In this document: in pieces, positions 43,655-52,800 of the stretch
Layout: the number at the start of each line of letters is the position of its first letter
Numbering within the stretch: position 1 is the first letter of the stretch
From: Microbacterium sp. SYP-A9085
GTDB lineage: Bacteria; Actinomycetota; Actinomycetes; Actinomycetales; Microbacteriaceae
Length of the DNA: 64,000 nt
Assembly (NCBI RefSeq): GCF_009649635.1
Contig: NZ_WJII01000004.1
Location: 186,001-250,000, forward strand
Reading direction: 5' to 3'
Position numbers and translations under genes: made by a program
The notes under the pieces: generated by a model
What the model was told of the DNA's origin: nothing
The model's input: the letters and a program-made list of their open reading frames with translations, nothing else
Databases searched by the model: none

Positions 43655-43660
43655 TAGCGT
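43655..43660 (+). promoter_or_regulatory. -10 box TAGCGT of DUF2342 gene
   Basis: TAGCGT precedes a leader of about 30 nt carrying GAAAGG, 9 nt before the GTG at 43699. It is the only promoter signal in the 125-nt divergent gap. Confidence 0.45.
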
Positions 43661-43698
43661 AGAACCACACCCGGACCCCGCGCTGAAAGGCGGCTGAA

Positions 43699-45111
43699 GT
43701 GGCAGACGAGGACCGCAGCCCCGAGGACGATTTCCAGGAGCTGATGCGGCAGCTGTTCGGCGGCCAGGACGGCTCCGTCGATCCGGAGCAGCTCGAGCAG
43801 CTGCGTGCGCTGGGCGTGGATCCCGCGATGATGCAGAACATGATGCGGCAGCTGCAGTCCGCGTTCCGCGGCACCCCCGAAGGCGGCATCTCGTGGGACG
43901 TCGCGAAGCAGCAGGCGCTGCACATCGCCAACCAGAGCGATCTCGGCGTGACCGGCGGGCAGCGCACCGGCTTCGACCAGGCGTTCGCGCTGGCCACGCT
44001 CTGGCTCGGGGAGGCCACGACGATCTCGGACCTGCCCACCCCGCCGCAGGCCGTCTCGCGCGGCGGCTGGGTCGAGGCCACCATGCCGGTATGGCAGGAG
44101 CTGGCGGAGCCGGTGGCCACCAGCATCGCGGACGCGCTGACCGACGCCATGCGCACGCAGGCACCGGCGGAGATGCAGTCGCTGATCCAGGGCGCCGGCC
44201 GCGTCATGCGCACCATCGGCGGCGGCCTGTTCGCGACCCAGCTGGGCCAGGTGATCGGCCGCCTCTCACTCGAGGTGGTCGCCGGGGGCGACGTGGGCAT
44301 CCCGCTCATGCCCGCCGGAAGCGCGGCGATCCTGCCGCAGAACTTCGCCGACTTCGGCCGCGACCTCGAGGTGCCCGAAGACCAGCTGGCGCTGTACCTG
44401 GCGACCCGGGAGCTCGCGCATGCGCGACTGTTCCGGCACGCCCGGTGGCTGCGGCTGCACGTGATAGCGCAGATCACGGAATTCGCCCGCGGCGTGCATG
44501 TGGACACGAGCGCGCTGGAGGACCTCGCGTCGCGCTTCGACCCCGCCAATCCCGGTGAGCTGCGCGACGCGCTGCAGAGCGGCGCGCTGCTGCCGCCGCG
44601 CACCGACGCGCAGGCGGCGGCGCTGGACCGCCTGGAGAACCTGCTCGCGCTGATCGAGGGCTGGGTGGATGTCGTCACCGCCGACGCCACCGGGCGGCTG
44701 CCCTCTGCGGCACGCGTGGCCGAGGCCGTGCGCCGACGCCGCGCCGTGGGCGGACCCGCCGAGAAGGCGCTGGGCACCCTCGTCGGGCTGGAGCTGCGCC
44801 CGCGGCGGATGCGGGAGGCGGCGGCGATGTGGCGGGCGGTGACGGACGCCGTCGGCGTCGCGGCCCGCGACGCCCTGTGGGACTACCCGGACCTCGTGCC
44901 GGGGGGCTCCGACATCGACGACCCGAGCGCGCTGATAGCCCGGCTGCAGGCCCGGGCGCGGGGCGAGCAGGCCCCGCGCGACGAGATCGACGACGCTTTC
45001 GACGCGCTGCTGCGCGGCGAGGTCCCGCCACTGGCCGGCGACGCGCATCCCGACGGCGACGAGGACGGCAGCGCCGCCGGCGAGCCGCCGCACGGACCGC
45101 ATCCGGTCTGA
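43699..45111 (+). CDS. DUF2342 zinc-dependent metalloprotease-like protein
   Basis: The protein has 470 residues, largely helical. The core has RELAHARLFRHARWL, which places Glu, His and His/Arg in the spacing of the family's proposed zinc site, and a second motif IEGWVDVVTADAT. It matches the DUF2342/coenzyme F420-associated hydrolase family (Rv3195-like). Residues 1-60 are acidic, with a Met/Gln-rich helix (MMQNMMRQLQ). The C-terminal 40 residues are acidic and low complexity. The peptidase activity is predicted, not shown. Confidence 0.9.
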   Translation: MADEDRSPEDDFQELMRQLFGGQDGSVDPEQLEQLRALGVDPAMMQNMMRQLQSAFRGTPEGGISWDVAKQQALHIANQSDLGVTGGQRTGFDQAFALATLWLGEATTISDLPTPPQAVSRGGWVEATMPVWQELAEPVATSIADALTDAMRTQAPAEMQSLIQGAGRVMRTIGGGLFATQLGQVIGRLSLEVVAGGDVGIPLMPAGSAAILPQNFADFGRDLEVPEDQLALYLATRELAHARLFRHARWLRLHVIAQITEFARGVHVDTSALEDLASRFDPANPGELRDALQSGALLPPRTDAQAAALDRLENLLALIEGWVDVVTADATGRLPSAARVAEAVRRRRAVGGPAEKALGTLVGLELRPRRMREAAAMWRAVTDAVGVAARDALWDYPDLVPGGSDIDDPSALIARLQARARGEQAPRDEIDDAFDALLRGEVPPLAGDAHPDGDEDGSAAGEPPHGPHPV

Positions 45112-45119
45112 CACCGGCG

Positions 45120-45169
45120 CCTCCCCAACCGGGGCCTGATTGTCTCTCGCGTCGCGGCGCTGTGGAAAA
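45120..45169. repeat. intergenic element: CCTCCCCAAC..GGGG plus CTGTGGAAAA
   Basis: CCTCCCCAACCGGGGCC (45120-45136) and CTGTGGAAAA (45160-45169) sit right after a stop codon, as in the element at 29637. A (CG)n run follows before the next start. Confidence 0.4.
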
Positions 45170-45206
45170 CCGCGACACGCCGCACGCGCGCGCGCAGAAT
45201 CGGCTC

Positions 45207-46046
45207 ATGCTTCTCCTGGATCCCGCGCAGCCGCCGCTGTGGCGCTCCCCCGACGTCCTGCAGTTCGGGGTGGACCGGGTCGCCGAGGTTCACGACCCGA
45301 CGATCTGGCAGCAGCGCATGCTCGTCGAGCTGGAGCGAGGCGTGCCCGAGCCGGCCGTCGAGCCGCTGGCGATAGCCCTGGGCGGCACGCGCGCCGACGC
45401 GGACGCGCTGCTGGCGCAGCTGCGCCCGGTGCTGCTGCCGCCGGCTGCGCCGCACCTGCCCACCGTGCAGGTGCGGGTGGCCGTGGGCGCCCCGCCCGGT
45501 GCCGGCGAGCGGATCGTCGACGCGCTCGCCGGCGCGGGCCTGCACGCCGGCCCGGCGGCCGACGGCGCCGACGTCGTGGTCGTGGTCAGCGCGCACGTCA
45601 CCTCGCCGGTGGACGCGGCCGCCCTGATGCGCGATGACATCCTGCACCTGCCGGTCGTGTTCACGGGCCGGGGCGCGACGGTCGGGCCGCTCGTGCAGCC
45701 GGGCCGCACTGCGTGCCTGATGTGCGTGGAGGCCGAGCGCACGGACGCGGATCCCGCGTGGCCGACCCTGGCCGCGCAGCTGCTGCACCGCACCGGTCCC
45801 CCGGTGCCGGACGCGCTCGCGCTGGAGGCGGGCCTTGTCGCGGGGCAGCTGATCAGCGGACGCGACCGGACCGCGTGGGCCTCCCGGTCGCTGCAGCTGA
45901 CGGCCGGCTCCGCGCGACGGACGTGGCGCGTGCATCGACCGCATGCAGCGTGCGGGTGCCGATCTCCGCAAGGAAACGCGACGGCGACCGGTCGCCGCGG
46001 GAACCCCGCGACCACGACACCGACAGCGTCCGCGCGGCGCGCGTGA
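45207..46046 (+). CDS. orphan TOMM-type leader-peptide-binding (E1/ThiF-like) protein
   Basis: The protein has 279 residues. The segment GPLVQPGRTACLMCVEAERTD-type near 160-180 (shown in part), ending DPAWP, is the signature of TOMM precursor leader-binding/cyclodehydratase N-domains. Cys170-x2-Cys173 and Cys249-x-Cys251 (HAACGC) form the expected tetracysteine zinc site. No YcaO, dehydrogenase or precursor gene is present, so it is an orphan, in the place of Rv3196. Conserved sequence ends at Cys251, and the last 28 residues lie antisense to the helicase gene's motif VI region. This is probably a read-on tail after loss of the native stop. Confidence 0.8.
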   Translation: MLLLDPAQPPLWRSPDVLQFGVDRVAEVHDPTIWQQRMLVELERGVPEPAVEPLAIALGGTRADADALLAQLRPVLLPPAAPHLPTVQVRVAVGAPPGAGERIVDALAGAGLHAGPAADGADVVVVVSAHVTSPVDAAALMRDDILHLPVVFTGRGATVGPLVQPGRTACLMCVEAERTDADPAWPTLAAQLLHRTGPPVPDALALEAGLVAGQLISGRDRTAWASRSLQLTAGSARRTWRVHRPHAACGCRSPQGNATATGRRGNPATTTPTASARRA

Positions 46047-47613
46047 CCCCGACGTACGCGAGGCGACGCTCCTCGTCGACCTCGTCGAAGGTGCCCGCGT
46101 AGGAGATGGGCAGCAGACCCTCCGCGAGCCCCACGAGGTGCACGTGCTCCCACTCCAGGCCCTTCGCCGCGTGCAGGGTGGACAGCGTGACGGTGCGCAT
46201 CGCCGGTTCGTGCTGGTCCTTGGCGCGGGCTATCAGCTGGTCGGTGAACACGCGCAGCGTCGTGTGCGCGGGCGCCTCCTCGGCCAGCCGCAGCAGCGCC
46301 CGCCGTGCCTCCCACGCGTCCCGCACGGCACCACCGGCCGGCGGCGGCTCCTCGGTCAGGCCCAGTGAGCGCAGCACGTCGCGCACACTGTCCACGAACC
46401 CCGAGGACATCGGCGCGACGGACGCGCCGCGCAGCGCGAGCACCGCCTGCCGCACCTCCGGCAGGTCGAAGAACCGGCGCCCGCCCAGCACGGTGGCGGG
46501 GATCCCCTCGGCGGCCAGGGCGCCCAGGAGCTCGGCCGACTGCATGTGCGCGCGGTAGAGCACCGCGATGGTGCGCGGATCGGCGCCCGCCCGCAGCTGC
46601 GCCGCTATCGCCCCGGCCACTCCGCGGGCTTCGGCCGCGTCGTCGGGGTACGCCGTCACCTGCGGCACCGGCCGCTCGCCTCCGCCGGCACCCGCGGCGC
46701 TCAGGCGCAGCGCGCCCGGCCGTCCCCGCATCAGCTCGTTGGCCACCTCGAGGATCTCCGGGGCGCACCGGTAGCTGGTCTGCAGCCGCACGACGCGGGC
46801 ATCCGGGTACCTCTTGTCGAAGTCCAGCAGGTAGGACGGGTCCGCCCCCGCGAACGAGTACACCGTCTGGCTGGCGTCCCCGACCACGCACAGGTCGCGC
46901 CGGTCACCGAGCCAGAGCTCCAGCAGGCGATGCTGCAGCGGTGAGACATCCTGGAACTCGTCGACCGTGAAGTGCCGGTACTGCTCGCGCACGGCCTGGA
47001 CCACGCGCGGCTCTGCCTCCAGCATTCCGGCGCAGGCCAGCAGCACGTCCTCGAAATCCAGCTGGCGGCGCTCGTCCTTGAGCTTCTCGTACGCGCGCTG
47101 CAGGTCGGCGACGCGGTCGGCGCCCAGGCGCCCCACCCCGCCGGGCCGGTCGGCCGCGTACGTCTCGATCGAGCGCATGGTGACCTTGCGCCATTCGATC
47201 GACGCGGCGACATCCCGCAGCGTGGGAGTGTCCAGGTCCAGTCCGATGCCGTCGGCGGCATGCGCGAGAAGGCGCACCTTGTTGTCGACGATGGCGGGGG
47301 CGGAATCCCGCGCGACCGTGGGCCAGAAGAAGTTCAGCTGTGCGAGCGCGGCGGCGTGGAACGTGCGCGCGGCGACGCCCTCGACACCCAGCGCGCGGAG
47401 CCTGCCCCGCATCTGACCGGCGGCCTTCGTCGTGAATGTGACCGCCATGACCCGGCCCGGCGAGTATGCCCCGGTGTCCACGCCGTGCGCGATCCGGTGC
47501 GTGATCACCCGGGTCTTGCCGGCGCCGGCGCCCGCGAGCACGCACACCGGTCCGCGCAGCGCGGTGGCCGCTTCCCGCTGCTGCTCGTCGAGGCTGTCCA
47601 GCGGGGCGCTCAC
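45853..47613 (-). CDS. UvrD-type SF1 DNA helicase lacking HRDC domain
   Basis: The protein has 586 residues, against about 700 for mycobacterial UvrD2. It has the full SF1A core: Q motif LDEQQREAA, Walker A AGAGAGKT, motif II VDEFQDVSP, motif III GDASQTVYSF, motif IV LQTSYR, motif V STLHAAKGLEW, and motif VI AYVGVTRAARTLSVSW. The usual end FLAEI is reached near 45961. The HRDC/tetracysteine region of UvrD2 is missing; a 36-residue basic tail runs antisense into the neighbour. The GTG start overlaps the nudC stop (GTGA). It is probably a 3'-5' repair helicase, though unwinding without HRDC is uncertain. Confidence 0.9.
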   Translation of the reverse strand: MSAPLDSLDEQQREAATALRGPVCVLAGAGAGKTRVITHRIAHGVDTGAYSPGRVMAVTFTTKAAGQMRGRLRALGVEGVAARTFHAAALAQLNFFWPTVARDSAPAIVDNKVRLLAHAADGIGLDLDTPTLRDVAASIEWRKVTMRSIETYAADRPGGVGRLGADRVADLQRAYEKLKDERRQLDFEDVLLACAGMLEAEPRVVQAVREQYRHFTVDEFQDVSPLQHRLLELWLGDRRDLCVVGDASQTVYSFAGADPSYLLDFDKRYPDARVVRLQTSYRCAPEILEVANELMRGRPGALRLSAAGAGGGERPVPQVTAYPDDAAEARGVAGAIAAQLRAGADPRTIAVLYRAHMQSAELLGALAAEGIPATVLGGRRFFDLPEVRQAVLALRGASVAPMSSGFVDSVRDVLRSLGLTEEPPPAGGAVRDAWEARRALLRLAEEAPAHTTLRVFTDQLIARAKDQHEPAMRTVTLSTLHAAKGLEWEHVHLVGLAEGLLPISYAGTFDEVDEERRLAYVGVTRAARTLSVSWSRGSRGDRSPSRFLAEIGTRTLHAVDARATSVARSRPSAAATGRPTRSGRVR

Positions 47614-48551
47614 GCGGCCCCCGCGTGCCACTCGGAGATGAGCCGGTGCGCTATCGACGCGGTCCCCGGCAGCAGCACATCGCCGGGGCGACGTCCGGCC
47701 GCCCGCTCCTGCAGCGCCTCGCCGATCTGCGCACGCGTGAACCAGCGCACGGCGGCGATCTCCGCGCCGTCGGCGCGAGCCGCATCATCGTCGACGGCGC
47801 GCGCGAGGAACCCCAGCATCAGCGACCGCGGATACGGCCACGCCTGCGAGCCGCGGTAGCGGACGTCGCGCACGCGCACGCCGGCCTCCTCGCCGAGTTC
47901 CCGGACCACCGCGGCCTCGGCGGACTCCCCTGCCTCCACGAACCCCGCGAAGCAGGAGAAGCGGTCCGCTTCCCACAGCGCGTTCGATCCCAACAGCAGC
48001 AGGTCCGGGTCGGTCGCGCTCTGCACGGCGACGATCACGGCGGGATCCGTGCGGGGGAAGTGCTCGCGACCGCAGTCGTCGCACACGCGCGCCCAGCCGT
48101 TCGCGCGCAGGCGGGTGCGAATTCCGCAGGCGGGGCAGAACTCGGCATCCAGCAGCCAGCGGCCAAGGCTCACCGCGGCCGTGAAGGCGGCTGCCTCGCC
48201 GGCGTCCAGGTCGCCCCCGGCCGCGCGCAGCGGCGCCCACTCCTCGCCCGCGAACGGGCGTTCCGCCTCCCGGTCGAACACCGCCGTCAACAGGGCCGCA
48301 CCGTCGTCGGCACGGCCGAGGAACGCCCACCGTGCGCCGTCCGGCACCTGCGCGGATCGCCGGTAGACGAGCCGGGCGCCACCCCCGGAGGGGCCGGTGA
48401 CCTGGGCGGTGTCGGCGTGCAGGACGAGCACTCGGGACGCCTCGTCCGCACGCAGCCGATCCAGGAGGCCGTCGTCCTCGCGTTCGGCGGCGGCGCGGTC
48501 GAAACCCGACGGCATCCGCACGGGGATCCGGGGGTCCGTCCGTGCGGTCAT
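47610..48551 (-). CDS. nudC: NAD+ diphosphatase / RNA decapping NudC
   Basis: The protein has 313 residues. NudC hydrolyses NADH and NAD-capped RNA. It has an N-terminal domain, a zinc ribbon (CPACG and CDDCG, about 145-170), the Nudix box GFVEAGESAEAAVVREL with EEAG, and the family-specific SQAWPYPRSLMLGF. GGAGGT (48556-48561) lies 4 nt before the ATG at 48551. Its stop overlaps the helicase start, so the two are coupled. It diverges from the phosphotransferase-like gene. Confidence 0.95.
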   Translation of the reverse strand: MTARTDPRIPVRMPSGFDRAAAEREDDGLLDRLRADEASRVLVLHADTAQVTGPSGGGARLVYRRSAQVPDGARWAFLGRADDGAALLTAVFDREAERPFAGEEWAPLRAAGGDLDAGEAAAFTAAVSLGRWLLDAEFCPACGIRTRLRANGWARVCDDCGREHFPRTDPAVIVAVQSATDPDLLLLGSNALWEADRFSCFAGFVEAGESAEAAVVRELGEEAGVRVRDVRYRGSQAWPYPRSLMLGFLARAVDDDAARADGAEIAAVRWFTRAQIGEALQERAAGRRPGDVLLPGTASIAHRLISEWHAGAA

Positions 48552-48601
48552 GGATACCTCCGTCCAGGGCGTGGCGGCAGGCCCCGGCACCGGGCCAGAC
48601 C

Positions 48602-48607
48602 TACCCT
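48602..48607 (+). promoter_or_regulatory. -10 box TACCCT, leaderless phosphotransferase-like gene
   Basis: TACCCT ends 7 nt before the ATG at 48615. Confidence 0.5.
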
Positions 48608-48614
48608 GGGGGGC

Positions 48615-49802
48615 ATGGCACGCTCCCCTCTCACTCTAGCGGCGATGGTGACCGCGGCCCTGCCGGAGGCCTCGGTCGTGGGCGTCGCCGCGCTCACCGA
48701 GCATGCGTCCGGCCGCTTCGACTCCGCCGTCGCGGATCTGGACGACGGCCGCCGGGTCGTGGTCCGGGTCGCCACCGACGACGAGGGCGCCGCGGAGCTG
48801 GGCGCGCAGGCGCGCGCGCTGCGTGCTCTCACCTCGGGGGTGCGCGGGCTCCTGCCGATGCGGGCGCCCGTCGTGCACGGGCGCGCCACCCTCGGCGGGA
48901 TGCCGGTGCTGGTGACCGATCTGCTCAAGGGATACCGTGTCGACGCGGCGCAGGTGCCGCCCGGGCGCGGGGCGGCGGTCTCGCTGGGCGCGGCGATCGC
49001 CGCGGTGCACGCCCTCCCCGAGTCCGTCGCCCGCACCGAGGAGCTCCCGCACCGCACGCCCGAGCATGTGCGCTCGGAGGTGTCGCGTCTGCTGGACCGC
49101 GTCGCGGCCAGTCACCACCGGGTCCCGGTGGCGCTGCTGTCGCGCTGGAGCCGTGCCCTGGCGGCGGACCGGCTGTGGCGCTTCGAGGCGACGCTGACCC
49201 TGGGCGGCACGACGGCGGACGCGTTCCTGCTGGAGGACGTGGACGGCGTGCCCACGGTGACCGGGCTGCTGGTGTGGAACGGGCTGGGGGTGGGCGACCC
49301 CGCCGTCGACCTGCGGTGGCTGTCGTCCGCACCGGATGCCGCCGATGACGTGTTCGACGCGTACCTCGCCGCCTCCGCCCGCACCCCCGACGCGACGCTG
49401 CGCACCCGGGCGCGGCTGTACGCCGAGCTGGAGTTCGCGAAGTGGCTCGTGCACGGTCACGACGACGGCCGTGACGACGTCGTCGACGACGCCGTCGCCC
49501 TGCTGCAGTCGCTGGCCGAGACCGTGGTCGACGACGATCTGCTCGCGGAGGACGGCTTCGACGTCGACGACGCCATAGCGCTCCTCGGCCGCACCCCGCG
49601 CACGCCCGCACAGGAGACGGACACGTCGATGCAGACCGACGCGTTCGACGCCGACGACACAGCGTTCTTCGCGGAGGACGCGCCGGCGGTGACCCCCGTG
49701 CACCAGCAGGACACCCTGCCGCTGGACCTGTCCGACCCGGACATCGCCGACGCCGATCGCGCGTCCGAAGCGGCGCTGCGCCGCTGGGCGGCGTCCGAGT
49801 AG
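48615..49802 (+). CDS. phosphotransferase-fold protein, apparent pseudokinase
   Basis: The protein has 395 residues. The first 290 align in layout with aminoglycoside/macrolide phosphotransferases: N-lobe with VVVRVATDDEGAAEL, then a helical C-lobe ending VGDPAVDLRWL. The catalytic loop that should read HGDxxxxN reads TLTLGGTTADAFLL, and the metal-binding IDW-type segment reads LLVWNG. Both catalytic Asp residues are therefore missing. Residues about 300-395 are a long acidic tail (DADDTAFFAEDAP). It probably binds a ligand or partner rather than phosphorylating. It sits between nudC and adnB, 4 nt from the convergent adnB stop. Confidence 0.85.
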   Translation: MARSPLTLAAMVTAALPEASVVGVAALTEHASGRFDSAVADLDDGRRVVVRVATDDEGAAELGAQARALRALTSGVRGLLPMRAPVVHGRATLGGMPVLVTDLLKGYRVDAAQVPPGRGAAVSLGAAIAAVHALPESVARTEELPHRTPEHVRSEVSRLLDRVAASHHRVPVALLSRWSRALAADRLWRFEATLTLGGTTADAFLLEDVDGVPTVTGLLVWNGLGVGDPAVDLRWLSSAPDAADDVFDAYLAASARTPDATLRTRARLYAELEFAKWLVHGHDDGRDDVVDDAVALLQSLAETVVDDDLLAEDGFDVDDAIALLGRTPRTPAQETDTSMQTDAFDADDTAFFAEDAPAVTPVHQQDTLPLDLSDPDIADADRASEAALRRWAASE

Positions 49803-49806
49803 CCGC

Positions 49807-52800
49807 TCAGCCGCGGATCACGACGCCGTGGCCGACGTAGTACAGCGCCACGTCGATGTCCTCGATCGGGATGTCGTGCTTCGCGTGGTACGCCCGCCGG
49901 TACAGCTCCAGCTGCAGCATCCGCGCCGTCCGGTCGGCGTCGGTCGCCGGCGGCGCACCGGTCTTCCAGTCGACGATCTCGATGCGCTCGCCGCGCCGGT
50001 AGACCGCGTCCAGCTTGCAGATGGCCAGGTGCTCGCGGCCGTCGAGCCCGACGAACCGGAAGTCGATCTCGGTCTCCACCGCGACCGGCTGCAGCGGCGC
50101 CCACTCCGACCGTTCGAACGCGGCCTTCAGTTCGCGCAGCGCGTCGTCGTCGGCGCAGTCCCCCGCGGCGTCCTCGTCTTGGCCGTCCCACAGCGTGTCG
50201 TCGAGGCTCCCGGTCGTGCCGACAAGGCCCGACCGGCGCTCCACCCAGGCGTGGAACAGCGTGCCCAGCCGCGTCTGCCGGTACGGCCGCTCCGGCATCG
50301 GCCGCGCGGTCGCCGCGACGGCGCCGTCGTAGTCCGCCACGTAGTCCTTGTACCGGGACGCGGGGATCCGCACCGGCGCCGTCGCCGAGGCCGGATGCTG
50401 CCGGGCGGCGCGCTCGGCCAGCAGCAGCGCGAGGTCCTCGTCGGCGGCGGCGGGTGCGGCATCCTGTGCCGCGCGCACCGCGGCGGCCGCGCGTTCCACG
50501 CGCGGCCGTCGGGCGCCCAGCGGATCGATCGGCCAGTGCAGCAGCCGGCGCTCTCCGAGGTACGGGTTCTCCCCCGGGTCCGCGTCCGGCAGCGGGATGC
50601 CCTGGGCGGCCGCGATCTCCTGCAGGAACGGGCTGTGCGCACGCGGCCGCGTCGTGCCCGACCAGGGCGCTCCGGTCAGCAGGAGATGCTCCCGGGCGCG
50701 GGTCACCGCGACGTACGCGAGGCGGCGGTCCTCCTCCACCTGGCGGTCGCGGCCTGCCTGCACGAACCGGGCCAGCGCGTCCTTGAGCTCCTGCTGGGTG
50801 GCGGCGCCCTCCCACGCGAACTCCGGCAGCCACGCGGCATCCCCGCGGAACTGATACGGCAGCACGCCGAAGGCGAGCCATCCCTTCGTGTCCTTCGCCC
50901 CGGTGGGCAGCTCCCCGTCGACCATGCGCACCACGGCGACGGCATCCCACTCCAGCCCCTTCGCGCCGTGGATCGTCAGCAGCTGGACGACATCGTCCTC
51001 CGGCGGCTCGGTGCGCGGCGCGAACTCGTCGAGCTGCTCGGCGTGATCCAGCCATGCCAGCAGACTCGACAGCGAGCCGGTCTCGTCCGCCGCGAGGAAC
51101 GCGTGCACCTCGTCGACGAACGCGCGCAGCTGCGCGGACGCTATCCGCGCGGGGCCCCGCGCCTCGTTCGCGGCCAGTTCCACGTCCAGCCGCAGCTCCA
51201 GTTCGATCAGCCGCACGAGCTCGGCGATCGGCAGCGCCGCCGAGCGGCGCAGCCCCGCGAACACGGCGGACGCCTCGCGCAGCCGTGCACGGGCCGCGAC
51301 CGTGAGCTCCGCCAGCCAGCCGTGGTCGTCGGGCACCCGTCCGACGAAGTCCAGCGCGTCCACGAGCGAGCCCTGATCGTCGCCGGACGACGTGCGGATC
51401 CGCTCGGCGACATCGGGCTCGAGCCGCTGCAGGGCCGTGTCGTGCTGCGCTATGCGCCGCGACAGCCGGGCGAGCGCGCCCATGTCGGCCAGGCCGATGC
51501 GCCAGCGCGGGCCGGTCAGCAGCCGGATCAGCGCCGAACCGGCGCGCGGGTCGCTGATCACGCGCAGCGTGCTGACGACATCCACGACCTCCGGCGTCGA
51601 CAGCAGCCCCCCGAGCCCCAGGATCCGGTGCGGGATGCCGTGTGCGCCCAGCGCGTCGGCGAACCGCACCATGTGCTTCTTGCTGCGGAACAGCACCGCC
51701 CCGGTGGTGGACCGGCCCTGCTCGGCGCGCGCGCGCCGGACCCCGCCGAACCATTCGGCGACGCGGTCGGCCTCGACATCCAGGTCCGGCGCGGTGCACA
51801 CGCTCACCTCACCGGCACCGGCGTCCGGCCGCGGGCGCAGCCGACCCACCGGCACGGCCGCCGGCAGCGGCTCGAGCACCGCAGCCGCCGCCTGCAGGAT
51901 CCGGGCACTGTTGCGCCAGCTCGTCATCAGCGCGTACGTGCCGCAGGGCGTGGCCGCCCCGAACGCCGCCGCGAAACCGCCGAGGTTGCCGGCGCTGGCC
52001 CCGCGCCACCCGTAGATGGCCTGGTGCGGATCGCCGACCGCCATCACGGCACGATCGGCGAAGAGGCTCGCCAGGAGCTCGGTCTGGACCACGGAGGTGT
52101 CCTGGTATTCGTCCAGCAGCACCACGCGGTAGCGGTCCCGGATCTCGGCGGCCACGGCGGGGTGGCCGATCACCACCTGACGGGCCCCGGCGACCTGGTC
52201 GGAGAAGTCCAGGACGCCCAGCCGGCGCTTCTGGGCGTTGTACGCGCGGGCCAGGTCCACGAGCAGCTCCAGCGCGTCGACCGATGCCACCGCGGTGCGC
52301 ACGTCCGCGTACACCGTGGTGCGGCTGGTCGTGGACGGCAGGTCGGCGACGGTGCGGAACCGGGCGGGGAACGCTGCCAGCTCGTCGAGATCCACGACGT
52401 TGTCGACGCCGTCACGGGCTATCCGCAGCGCCGCGTCGATGACGCCCCGGGGAGAGCGCTGGACACCCTCCAGGCGCGGGTCGTCGCTGCCGAACACGAC
52501 CCGGCGCATCAGCAGCCACGCGGCGGACTCGCTCATCACGGTGGCCTCGGGGTCGCGGCCGATGCGCACGGCGTGCTCGCGCACTATGCCGTCCGCGAAG
52601 CTGTTGTATGTGGCGACGGTGGGCCGGTGCAGCAGCATCTCGTCGTCGTCCGGGCGCGGGTGCGCCCCCGCCCGCTCCGCCAGGTCGGCGAGTGCCGCCT
52701 GCCGGGCGCGCTCCCCCGCCCCCGCGCGTTCCAGCCGGACGAACACGTCCAGGGCACCGTCGGCATGCAGCGCGGGAAGGCGGTCGACGAGTCCGCGCCG

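Noticed and set aside
45181..45198. Short CG dinucleotide run as a functional Z-DNA or repeat element
   Set aside because: It is short and expected by chance in DNA of this composition.
48615..49802. Antibiotic-inactivating macrolide phosphotransferase
   Set aside because: Catalytic Asp residues are absent, so resistance activity is not supported.
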